A program made the translations under genes and the position numbers. Under the pieces are notes generated by a model. It did not search any database. It was not told the origin of the DNA and worked only from the letters and a program-made list of their open reading frames with translations. Below are positions 1-5,448 of a stretch of DNA of 9,982 nucleotides, in pieces. Positions within the stretch are counted from its first letter, which is position 1. Every line of letters begins with the position of its first letter. Origin of the DNA: an uncultured Bacteroides sp. Lineage in GTDB: Bacteria > Bacteroidota > Bacteroidia > Bacteroidales > Bacteroidaceae. The stretch spans positions 1-9,982 of the forward strand of contig CAUEFX010000093.1 in the NCBI GenBank assembly GCA_958477465.1. Direction: 5' to 3'.

Positions 1-66
1 GTAAAGATAGGACTTGGAGACATGCGGGACAATATGCCATCGTGGACGGTTGTACGTTGGCTGTAA
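1..66 (+). other. possible 3' end of an upstream gene (frame uncertain)
   Basis: The first bases read openly in frame 1 up to a TAA at 64-66, with a C-terminus ending ...PSWTVVRWL. Frame 3 is also open, from base 3 to a TAA at 150-152, but its last third runs into the AT-rich repeat array, which makes it less likely to be a normal protein end. I do not recognise either peptide. A gene may end here on the plus strand, or the stretch may be untranslated; the window is too short at this edge to decide. Confidence 0.2.
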
Positions 67-106
67 CATTTCGGACTACATCATCAGCCGGTTATGAGTC
101 CTTGAG

Positions 107-215
107 AAAAGACACTATATCTTTTAGAAAAAGACATAACATCTTTTTTTAAAAGATGCTATATGTTTTTTAAAAAGATGTTATATGTTTTTTTGAAAGA
201 TGTAGTATGTTTTTC
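107..215. repeat. AT-rich tandem array of hairpin-like 20-24 bp units
   Basis: Five consecutive units of about 20-24 bp occupy 107-126, 127-150, 151-171, 172-194 and 195-215. Each begins with an AAAAGA-like block, has a CATAACAT or TGYTATATG-like centre, and ends in a run of T. Units 3 and 4 are nearly identical. The 12-mer AAAAGATGTTAT of unit 4 is the exact reverse complement of part of unit 2, so units can pair within or between themselves. Together with non-repetitive sequence on both sides, this fills most of the gap of more than 300 bp upstream of the peroxide regulator. Some units resemble intrinsic terminators (stem plus T run) and could end transcription from the left; that role is inferred. 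Confidence 0.7.
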
Positions 216-284
216 GAAGGCGTAGCAGACTGTGAAAAGATCTTGATTAAGCCGTTGTTTTTAAACAAAATTATCTTTGAATTG

Positions 285-315
285 TTTGAAAGAATAAAAG
301 AAATCTCTATCTTCG
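285..315 (+). promoter_or_regulatory. Bacteroides-type promoter of the perR-rbr operon
   Basis: TTTG at 285-288 is followed after 19 bp by TATCTTCG at 308-315. This fits the Bacteroides sigma-ABfr pattern of a -33 TTTG box and a -7 TAnnTTTG box, with one C for T substitution. Transcription should start shortly after 320, giving a leader of about 40 nt before the regulator ATG at 363. Confidence 0.65.
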
Positions 316-329
316 CACCAAATTTAAAG

Positions 330-344
330 TTGTATTGATTACAA
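330..344. promoter_or_regulatory. candidate PerR box (7-1-7 inverted repeat)
   Basis: TTGTATTGATTACAA is a 7-1-7 palindrome with 6 of 7 paired positions. It matches 12 of the 14 defined positions of the Bacillus PerR-box consensus TTATAATNATTATAA. It lies just downstream of the -7 box and before the start codon of the PerR-like regulator, where a bound repressor would block transcription. The palindrome is seen directly; binding is inferred. Confidence 0.55.
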
Positions 345-362
345 TTATGGAAAGGGAAAAGA

Positions 363-782
363 ATGAAGTCGTATGATAGATTATTAAAATACGGTATAAA
401 ACCTTCTGTGCAACGCATTGCTATAATGCAATATTTAATGGATCATCGTACGCATCCGTCGGCAGATGAAATATATACGGCATTATCTCCTATAATGCCA
501 ACACTTTCGAAAACAACCGTTTATAACACATTGAAATTGTTTTCGGAGCAAGGGGCCGCTCTGATGCTTACGATTGACGATCGGAGTGCCAATTTTGATG
601 CGGACACTTCACAACATGCACACTTCTTGTGCAAAGAGTGTGGGGAAATTTATGATTTGGCTTTCCCGAAAGAAGTGAAAGAGGTGGAAGAGACTCTGAT
701 AGACGGGCACAACGTGAAAGAGATACATTATTATTATAAAGGTATTTGTAAGAATTGCTTAAGAAAAAAAGATACGTATTGA
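363..782 (+). CDS. perR: PerR/Fur-family peroxide-responsive repressor
   Basis: A 139-residue Fur-superfamily regulator, close to the usual PerR length. Residues 1-80 form the winged-helix DNA-binding half, with the recognition-helix pattern STTVYNTL-like at 50-57. C90/C93 and C129/C132 form two CxxC pairs of the structural zinc site. H31, D79, H85, H87 and D98 fall at the positions of the five regulatory-metal ligands known from Bacillus subtilis PerR (H37, D85, H91, H93, D104), including the peroxide-oxidised histidines; this favours PerR over Fur or Zur. The ATG at 363 follows a purine-rich stretch (ggaaaggg). A Bacteroides-type promoter and a PerR-box-like palindrome precede it, and rubrerythrin follows after 26 nt without a separate promoter, so the gene probably represses itself and rubrerythrin until peroxide inactivates it. 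Function rests on motif matching, not on a database hit. Confidence 0.92.
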   Translation: MKSYDRLLKYGIKPSVQRIAIMQYLMDHRTHPSADEIYTALSPIMPTLSKTTVYNTLKLFSEQGAALMLTIDDRSANFDADTSQHAHFLCKECGEIYDLAFPKEVKEVEETLIDGHNVKEIHYYYKGICKNCLRKKDTY

Positions 783-808
783 CTAATTAATTAAATTTGA
801 AGACGAAA

Positions 809-1366
809 ATGAAAAAATTTAGATGCACTGTCTGCGGTTACGTTTATGAAGGTGACGCAGCTCCTGAGAAATGTCCTTTGTGTAAAGCTCCTGCAAGCAA
901 ATTCGTAGAAGTTGTTGAAACTGAAGGTGGTCCTCTTACTTTTGTTGACGAACACGTAATCGGTGTTGCCAAAGGTTGCGACGAAGAGATGATCAAGGAC
1001 TTGAATAACCACTTCATGGGTGAGTGTACAGAAGTTGGTATGTACTTGGCTATGAGCCGTCAGGCTGATCGCGAAGGATATCCGGAAGTAGCTGAAGCTT
1101 TCAAACGTTATGCTTGGGAAGAAGCTGAACACGCTTCTAAATTTGCAGAATTGCTGGGCGACTGCGTATGGGATACCAAAACCAACCTTGAAAAGAGAAT
1201 GAATGCCGAAGCTGGTGCTTGTGAAGACAAAAAACGTATTGCTACACGTGCCAAAGCATTGAATCTGGATGCTATTCATGATACGGTTCATGAAATGTGT
1301 AAAGACGAAGCCCGTCACGGTAAAGGTTTCGAAGGACTTTACAACCGTTATTTCGGAAAGAAATAA
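809..1366 (+). CDS. rbr: rubrerythrin, rubredoxin-first ('reverse') type
   Basis: A 185-residue non-haem di-iron peroxidase that reduces hydrogen peroxide (and in some relatives oxygen) in the cytoplasm of anaerobes, using electrons from NAD(P)H through a reductase. Domain order is rubredoxin first: C6/C9 and C22/C25 form the Fe(Cys)4 centre. A four-helix ferritin-like domain follows from about residue 55, with likely iron ligands in GECTEVGMY (71-79), EEAEH (104-108) and DEARH (166-170). Classical rubrerythrins carry the rubredoxin domain at the C-terminus; the opposite order is the 'reverse' type known from Clostridium and Bacteroidota. I chose the ATG at 809 because the in-frame alternative at 797 is a TTG that adds only four residues before the conserved MKKFRC start. 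It is the second gene of the perR operon and ends at a strong terminator. Confidence 0.95.
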   Translation: MKKFRCTVCGYVYEGDAAPEKCPLCKAPASKFVEVVETEGGPLTFVDEHVIGVAKGCDEEMIKDLNNHFMGECTEVGMYLAMSRQADREGYPEVAEAFKRYAWEEAEHASKFAELLGDCVWDTKTNLEKRMNAEAGACEDKKRIATRAKALNLDAIHDTVHEMCKDEARHGKGFEGLYNRYFGKK

Positions 1367-1389
1367 TCAGCATAATCCATAAATGGATG

Positions 1390-1426
1390 AAAGGCTTGTA
1401 TCTTCAAAAGGGTACAGGCCTTTTTT
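1390..1426 (+). terminator. intrinsic terminator of the perR-rbr operon
   Basis: AAGGCTTGTA at 1391-1400 pairs with TACAGGCCTT at 1413-1422, a 10-bp stem with one G-U pair, extendable by an A-T pair, with a 12-nt loop. A run of T at 1421-1426 follows. It begins 24 nt after the rubrerythrin stop codon. Confidence 0.9.
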
Positions 1427-1469
1427 ATTAAACTTTCTTATAGGATGCAAAGAATCAATCGGATACGAT

Positions 1470-1477
1470 TATATTTG
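1470..1477 (+). promoter_or_regulatory. -7 promoter box of the nitroreductase gene
   Basis: TATATTTG matches the Bacteroides -7 consensus TAnnTTTG exactly. No good TTTG box is visible 19-21 bp upstream. A transcript starting shortly downstream has only a short leader before the ATG at 1503, which supports that start. Confidence 0.6.
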
Positions 1478-1502
1478 TGCATCAATTTTAATTTCACAGA
1501 TT

Positions 1503-2138
1503 ATGAGAAAAGTACAATTGTTGTTATTGTGTCTATTGGTTTCGGCAGCTACTTTTGCCGCTGAGAAAGTGATCCAACTATCCAAGCCCGACATGAATCG
1601 TTCGGGATCGGTAATGAAAGCATTGTCCGAACGCCGTTCCACCCGGGAATATGCAGCCAAAGCATTGACTCTTGCCGACTTATCGGATCTGTTATGGGCT
1701 GCCAATGGCGTAAACCGTCCGGCGGATGGGAAACGTACAGCACCGTCGGCGCTGAACAAACAGGATGTGGATGTGTACGTTGTGTTGCCACAGGGCACTT
1801 ATTTGTATGATGCCAAAGCACACCGGTTGAATCTGGTTGCCGAAGGTGATCATCGTGATGCCGTAGCAGGCGGACAGGCTTTTGTGAAAACTGCTCCGGT
1901 TTCTCTGTTGCTGGTTAGTGATTTGGCACGTTTGGGTGATGCAAAGAATGCTCAGACTCGATTGATGGGAGCGGTGGATGCCGGTATCGTCTCACAGAAT
2001 ATTTCTATTTTCTGTGCCGCTGCTAATCTGGCAACTGTGCCGCGCGCCTCGATGGATACAGCGAAACTGAAAAGCGTTCTGAAATTGAAGGACAGCCAAT
2101 TGCCGTTGATGAATCATCCGGTGGGGTACTATAAATAG
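1503..2138 (+). CDS. secreted SagB/ThcOx-type nitroreductase
   Basis: A 211-residue flavoprotein of the nitroreductase superfamily, SagB/ThcOx branch. Residues 1-20 are a signal peptide (MRK, a Leu/Val-rich core, cleavage near TFA-A), so the enzyme should act outside the cytoplasm. FMN-binding signatures follow: ERRSTREY at 43-50, a Trp-Ala-Ala-Asn-Gly segment with a downstream TAPSA motif, a helix with DAG and Asn-Ile-Ser, and the usual C-terminal PVGYYK. The frame stays open back to an ATG at 1383, but that extension would be translated through the preceding terminator and lie upstream of the promoter, and it would bury the signal peptide; 1503 is therefore the better start. The substrate cannot be read from the sequence; no precursor peptide or cyclodehydratase partner is nearby, so a role in peptide heterocycle formation is unlikely. 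It converges on the thioredoxin pair. Confidence 0.88.
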   Translation: MRKVQLLLLCLLVSAATFAAEKVIQLSKPDMNRSGSVMKALSERRSTREYAAKALTLADLSDLLWAANGVNRPADGKRTAPSALNKQDVDVYVVLPQGTYLYDAKAHRLNLVAEGDHRDAVAGGQAFVKTAPVSLLLVSDLARLGDAKNAQTRLMGAVDAGIVSQNISIFCAAANLATVPRASMDTAKLKSVLKLKDSQLPLMNHPVGYYK

Positions 2139-2148
2139 CTATAAGTGA

Positions 2149-2220
2149 AGCGATTAATGATAAGCGATTGGTTGTCTGCACTGTAATCCGAAAGGCGCTA
2201 ATCGTTTGTCATTCATCGCT
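2149..2220. repeat. long imperfect hairpin between convergent genes (element 1)
   Basis: Arms at 2149-2169 and 2200-2220 are inverted copies with 18 of 21 positions matching. The 30-nt loop holds TGCACTG (2177-2183), CCG (2188-2190) and the start of GGCGCTAATCG (2194-2204). It lies between the stops of the nitroreductase and the thioredoxin operon and could act as a two-way transcription end, although no T run follows. Its core resembles that of the hairpin at 5398-5448. Confidence 0.65.
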
Positions 2221-2288
2221 TACCTCTACTTATCATTACTTATCTCTACTATCTCTACTATCTCTACTTATCACTACTTATCACTACT
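2221..2288. repeat. degenerate 9-10 bp tandem repeat, seven units
   Basis: Seven adjacent units of the form TATCNCTACT or ATCTCTACT run from 2221 to 2288, directly after the hairpin's right arm. The last units contain the stop codon (2274-2276) and final codons (SSDK) of the minus-strand thioredoxin, so the array reaches into coding sequence. Confidence 0.8.
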
Positions 2289-2756
2289 CTTCAATAAGAA
2301 TTCGTCTATTGCCTTTTGATACGTGGCTTTATCTGCCGCACCGCGGAAAAGCTGGGGTGCTCCGTTCATGGGGATAAATACAAAGAGAGGGATACTTGTT
2401 GCATTGAACAAGGCTGCCAGTTCTTTTTCTTTATCTACATTTACTTTATAAATCACAATTTTCCCGTCGTATTCCTTGGCTAACGACTGCATGATAGGAG
2501 CCGTCATCCGGCAAGGACCACACCAGTCGGCGTAGAAGTCGATAATGGCAGGTTTGTCACCTTTGTATTTCCACTCTTCGCTTTTTTCGTAGTCGAATAC
2601 ATCTTTGATGAACATCTCTTTATTCATCACAATGACTTCACCGCTCTTTGTTTCTTCTTTACCTTGTTGATTTACATTCTTTCTGCTTTCGTCATTGAAA
2701 GCGTAAACGATTACGCCGATCATAACGAAAGCTACTATCGCTAATACTTTCTTCAT
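2274..2756 (-). CDS. membrane-anchored or periplasmic thioredoxin (TrxP-like)
   Basis: A 160-residue thioredoxin-fold protein that should carry out thiol-disulfide exchange in the periplasm. Residues 4-20 are hydrophobic after MKK and serve as an uncleaved anchor or a signal peptide. A charged linker of about 20 residues follows, then the thioredoxin domain: FYADWCGPC with the redox cysteines C79 and C82, and the cis-proline P123 in SIPLF. The segment EEWKYKGDKPA before the active site, and the YKVNVDKE segment, recall TrxP of Bacteroides fragilis as I remember it; this may be the orthologue or a paralogue. The CGPC active site favours a reductase or cycling role over a pure oxidase of DsbA type. 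The ATG lies 2 nt after the stop of the cytoplasmic thioredoxin, so the two are translated from one message. Its last codons lie inside a short tandem repeat. Confidence 0.9.
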   Translation of the reverse strand: MKKVLAIVAFVMIGVIVYAFNDESRKNVNQQGKEETKSGEVIVMNKEMFIKDVFDYEKSEEWKYKGDKPAIIDFYADWCGPCRMTAPIMQSLAKEYDGKIVIYKVNVDKEKELAALFNATSIPLFVFIPMNGAPQLFRGAADKATYQKAIDEFLLKSSDK

Positions 2757-2758
2757 TT

Positions 2759-3064
2759 TTAATTTTTATGTGAATACTGTTCTATGACTCCTGTCAGTTC
2801 ACCGGCATGCATCATTCCGGAATGTCGCCATACGGGTTCTCCGTTGCTGAATAATATAAATGTAGGCACAGACTGTATCTTGAATCTGGCTGCCAGTTGT
2901 TCATGCTGATCTACGTCGATTTTTACAATACGCGCCGTATCTCCTACTTTAGATTTTACCTCTTCGAGTATAGGCTTCATCGCCTTACAAGGACCACACC
3001 ATTCTGCAAAGAAATCCACCAGAACGGGAACCGGAGACTGTATCAATTCATCAAATTTTTCCAT
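2759..3064 (-). CDS. cytoplasmic thioredoxin
   Basis: A 101-residue classical thioredoxin with no signal peptide, close to the usual length of 100-110. It reduces disulfides in cytoplasmic proteins using electrons from thioredoxin reductase, which is not encoded here. The active site AEWCGPC places the redox cysteines at C23 and C26; D17 occupies the buried acid position and P67 in SVPT is the cis-proline. The start is well supported: AAGGAAGG lies 7 nt upstream, an unusually good Shine-Dalgarno for this group. It is the first gene of a two-gene minus-strand operon with the TrxP-like protein, and it is divergent from the phosphoesterase operon. Bacteroides genomes carry several thioredoxins; which named one this is cannot be told from the sequence alone. 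Confidence 0.95.
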   Translation of the reverse strand: MEKFDELIQSPVPVLVDFFAEWCGPCKAMKPILEEVKSKVGDTARIVKIDVDQHEQLAARFKIQSVPTFILFSNGEPVWRHSGMMHAGELTGVIEQYSHKN

Positions 3065-3071
3065 GATTTTT

Positions 3072-3079
3072 CCTTCCTT
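3072..3079 (-). promoter_or_regulatory. strong ribosome binding site of the thioredoxin gene
   Basis: On the minus strand AAGGAAGG sits 7 nt before the ATG at 3064. Other genes in the window mostly have only purine-rich leaders. Confidence 0.6.
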
Positions 3080-3107
3080 AAAATGAGCTACCAGCCTTTT
3101 CAGACTG

Positions 3108-3115
3108 CGAATATA
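3108..3115 (-). promoter_or_regulatory. -7 promoter box of the thioredoxin operon
   Basis: The minus strand reads TATATTCG, matching TAnnTTTG except for one C, about 45 nt upstream of the start codon. No clear TTTG box is seen at the -33 position. Confidence 0.45.
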
Positions 3116-3172
3116 ATTACTATTTTTAGATATATAACGGTGGAATGCGGATTTTGTTCATAAAATAGTAAT
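3116..3172. repeat. 11-bp perfect inverted repeat in a divergent promoter region
   Basis: ATTACTATTTT at 3116-3126 and its exact reverse complement AAAATAGTAAT at 3162-3172 are separated by 35 bp. The left arm abuts the -7 box of the thioredoxin operon; the right arm lies on the phosphoesterase side. It could be a paired operator for divergent promoters. Confidence 0.5.
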
Positions 3173-3234
3173 CTTACAGACATCCGGTTGTAATACCGAA
3201 TACTGATTTTTGTATATCGAAAAATTCAAAGATT

Positions 3235-4041
3235 ATGTATTTACGCACGTATTATCCCACCGTTGTCCTTTCGGATATTCATCTGGGGACTCAACACTCC
3301 AAAACCGAGGAGGTGACCCGTCTTCTTAAATCAATCAATTGTGACCGTCTGATCCTGAATGGAGATATCATCGACGGATGGCATCTGCAAAAAAGCGGTT
3401 TAAGCAAATGGAAGGCGAAACATACGGACTTCTTCAAAGTAATCATGAAGATGATGGAGAACTTCGGAACACAGGTTATTTATGTCCGTGGCAATCATGA
3501 TGATTTTCTTGATAATCTGGCACCGTTGAACTTTTATAATATACAGATTGTTAAGGACTGCATTTATGAGAGTCATGGCAAACGCTATTATGTGACGCAT
3601 GGAGATATTTTTGATACGGTGACTACCCACATGAAGTGGCTTGCAAAGTTGGGGGATACCGGATATACATTTTTGCTTTGGCTCAACAATATATACAATG
3701 CCCGGAGAGCGAAGCAGGGGAAACCTTATTATTCGCTTTCCCAGTCTATCAAGAATAGGGTGAAGTCGGCCGTTTCTTATGTTTCTGATTTTGAAAAGGA
3801 GTTGGTGACGTTGGCAAAGAACAGAAAATGTGACGGGATAATTTGCGGGCACATTCATCATCCTGCCAATACATATTACGGTGACATTCGTTATCTGAAT
3901 TCCGGTGATTGGGTAGAGACGCTTTCGGCTTTGACGGAAGATGAGGAAGGGAACTGGAGCGTGCGTTATTTTGATAGTATGTTGATGCCCGACAGAGAGT
4001 TGGAAGAAAAAGAGAATGAACAGATAACGATAGCGTCATGA
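3235..4041 (+). CDS. LpxH-like metallophosphoesterase (UDP-diacylglucosamine pyrophosphatase family)
   Basis: A 268-residue calcineurin-like phosphoesterase. All metal-binding motifs are present: DIHLG at 14-18 (D14, H16), GDIIDGW at 43-49 (D44), GNHDD at 86-90 (N87, H88), THGD at 121-124 (H122) and GHIHHP at 205-210 (H206, H208). It should hold two metal ions and cleave a phosphate or pyrophosphate ester in the cytoplasm or at the inner membrane. The order and spacing resemble LpxH and related UDP-2,3-diacylglucosamine hydrolases of lipid A synthesis. The C-terminal third is longer and acidic (EEKENE), and the glycosyltransferase partner suggests another lipid or glycan substrate, so I do not name it lpxH. 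The ATG at 3235 has no strong ribosome binding site. Its stop overlaps the next gene's start as ATGA, implying translational coupling. Confidence 0.9.
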   Translation: MYLRTYYPTVVLSDIHLGTQHSKTEEVTRLLKSINCDRLILNGDIIDGWHLQKSGLSKWKAKHTDFFKVIMKMMENFGTQVIYVRGNHDDFLDNLAPLNFYNIQIVKDCIYESHGKRYYVTHGDIFDTVTTHMKWLAKLGDTGYTFLLWLNNIYNARRAKQGKPYYSLSQSIKNRVKSAVSYVSDFEKELVTLAKNRKCDGIICGHIHHPANTYYGDIRYLNSGDWVETLSALTEDEEGNWSVRYFDSMLMPDRELEEKENEQITIAS

Positions 4042-5165
4042 AATATCTATTTATAGTGCAAGGAGAGGGAAGAGGGCATTTGACCCAAGCGCTGACTCTC
4101 GAAGAGATGCTGCGGCGCAACGGGCATGAAGTGGTGGAAGTACTTGTTGGCAAGAGCTCGTCGCGTACTTTGCCGGGGTTCTTCAACCGCAATATACAAG
4201 CGCCGGTGAAGCGTTTCCTTAGTCCGAACTTCTTGCCTTCACCGGATAACAAACGGGCTGATTTGAAAAGAAGCCTTGTCTATAATCTCATACATTTGCC
4301 GGAATATTTCCGGAGTATGTGTTACATAAATCAACGGATCAGAGAGACAGGGGCGGAGGTAGTGATCAACTTCTACGAGCTTTTAACCGGCCTCACCTAT
4401 GCACTTTTCCGTCCCTCCGTTCCGTATATATGTATCGGTCATCAGTATTTGTTTTTGCATCGTGAGTTTGAGTTTCCGAAAAAGAGCCCGTTGCAACTGT
4501 TTTTGCTTCGCTTTTTTACCCGTATGACGAGTTTGAAAGCAGAAAAAAGGCTGGCTCTTTCTTTTCGCAAGATGGCCGGAGATCCGATGAATAAAATCGT
4601 GGTCGTTCCTCCTTTACTCAGACAGGAAGTGACGGCTATCTGTCCGGAAACGGGACATTATATTCATGGCTATATGGTGAATTCCGGATTTTCGGACAGT
4701 GTGGAGGCTTTTCACTCGGTTCATTCGGAGATACCCTTGCATTTCTTTTGGGATAAAGCTGATGTTGAAGAGGAGATGCGTGTAGACGAAACACTGAGTT
4801 TTCATCGGATCGATGATGTGAAATTTCTCAATTACATGGCAGGGTGCAGAGCCTATGCCAGTACGGCCGGCTTTGAATCTGTCTGTGAAGCCATGTATTT
4901 AGGTAAACCGGTATTGATGGTGCCTGCTCATATCGAACAGGACTGCAATGCATACGATGCCGTTCGCTCCGGTGCGGGAATTATGAGCGACTCCTTCGAT
5001 TTGGAATCACTGCTCCGATTTTCGGAAACCTATTCTCCTAATCGGGAGTTTATCTATTGGGTGCGTAGTAGCGAACGCCACATCATCGGGGAGTTGGAAA
5101 AGTTGGCAGATCATCGATCATCAATAGTAAATATACCCACATTAACCAATTATTTATCGATATGA
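4038..5165 (+). CDS. GT28/GT1-like (MurG/UGT-type GT-B) glycosyltransferase
   Basis: A 375-residue GT-B fold glycosyltransferase. The N-terminal half opens with a beta strand and the loop GEGRGHLTQAL (9-19), the acceptor-side glycine-rich loop of MurG and diacylglycerol glucosyltransferases. The C-terminal half has the donor-binding segment STAGFESVCEA (275-285), then KPVLMVPAHIEQDCNA (290-305) with the E300-Q301 pair that usually contacts the nucleotide-sugar. There is no signal peptide or transmembrane helix; a hydrophobic and basic patch around 150-175 could touch the membrane, as in MurG. It most likely moves a sugar from a nucleotide donor to a lipid or lipid-linked acceptor at the inner membrane. 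Its start overlaps the phosphoesterase stop (ATGA at 4038-4041) and its stop overlaps the next start (ATGA at 5162-5165). Donor and acceptor cannot be told. Confidence 0.88.
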   Translation: MKYLFIVQGEGRGHLTQALTLEEMLRRNGHEVVEVLVGKSSSRTLPGFFNRNIQAPVKRFLSPNFLPSPDNKRADLKRSLVYNLIHLPEYFRSMCYINQRIRETGAEVVINFYELLTGLTYALFRPSVPYICIGHQYLFLHREFEFPKKSPLQLFLLRFFTRMTSLKAEKRLALSFRKMAGDPMNKIVVVPPLLRQEVTAICPETGHYIHGYMVNSGFSDSVEAFHSVHSEIPLHFFWDKADVEEEMRVDETLSFHRIDDVKFLNYMAGCRAYASTAGFESVCEAMYLGKPVLMVPAHIEQDCNAYDAVRSGAGIMSDSFDLESLLRFSETYSPNREFIYWVRSSERHIIGELEKLADHRSSIVNIPTLTNYLSI

Positions 5166-5344
5166 AACTGAAGAGAACAGATTATGTACTTGAACGTACC
5201 TTTGACGGCGGTTATTACGCTTGGCTTACCGTGAATATGCAATGTAATGCGTATGGAGATTCTCCTGAAGAAGCTGTAGATAATTTGCAGCAGACAATGG
5301 AAGAACTGCTGGATGAGATGTATTTGGTGGAAGAGTTTATTTAG
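5162..5344 (+). CDS. small orphan protein with HicB-like fold
   Basis: A 60-residue acidic protein, coupled to the glycosyltransferase by an ATGA overlap. The pattern YVLERTFDGGYYAWL (8-22), a C28 at the usual Gly-Cys position, then GDSPEEAVDNL (32-42) matches the HicB antitoxin N-terminal domain, a partial RNase-H-like fold whose usual signature is D-G-Y-A, P-G-C, G-D-T-EEA-N. It lacks the C-terminal ribbon-helix-helix or helix-turn-helix DNA-binding domain that full HicB proteins have, and no HicA-type toxin (small, dsRNA-binding-like) lies beside it. It is therefore unlikely to be a working antitoxin; a regulatory or scaffold role for the two enzymes upstream is possible. The fold call is by motif only. 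The length, good codon structure and overlap make it a real gene. Confidence 0.8.
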   Translation: MKLKRTDYVLERTFDGGYYAWLTVNMQCNAYGDSPEEAVDNLQQTMEELLDEMYLVEEFI

Positions 5345-5397
5345 TGATTGCTGATTTAGAGATCGTTACCGATTTGGAGATTGGCTACTGGTTTAGA

Positions 5398-5448
5398 AAT
5401 TAGCGATTAGTGCACTGGGCTATTGCCGCATGGCACTAATCACTAATT
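5398..5448. repeat. hairpin between convergent genes (element 2)
   Basis: AATTAGCGATTAGTGC at 5398-5413 and GCACTAATCACTAATT at 5433-5448 are inverted copies with 15 of 16 positions matching; the mismatch is a permitted G-U in a minus-strand transcript. The 19-nt loop holds a small GGC/GCC inner stem. It lies between the stops of the HicB-like gene and the dpp11-like gene and may end transcription from both sides. It shares a TGCACTG...CCG...CTAATC core with element 1 at 2149-2220. Confidence 0.7.

Noticed and set aside
107..215. Possible CRISPR array
   Set aside because: Units are adjacent, of low complexity and imperfect, with no unique spacers and no cas genes.
791..1318. 175-codon minus-strand frame opposite rubrerythrin
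   Set aside because: No recognisable motif and fully overlaps a gene with clear metal-binding residues.
2168..2377. 69-codon plus-strand frame across the tandem repeat
   Set aside because: Its sequence is mostly the translated short repeat (YLSLLSLL-like) and it overlaps the real thioredoxin.
3109..3124. PerR-box-like AT-rich sequence over the thioredoxin promoter
   Set aside because: Only about 10 of 14 consensus positions match and the palindrome is poor (5 of 7); not distinguishable from AT-rich background.
3205..3212. GATTTTTG as -7 box for the phosphoesterase operon
   Set aside because: The first base deviates from TAnnTTTG and there is no -33 partner at 19-21 bp; too weak to list as a feature, though the operon must start somewhere near here.
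5162..5344. HicAB toxin-antitoxin module
   Set aside because: No HicA-like gene on either side and no DNA-binding domain; only the HicB-like core is present.
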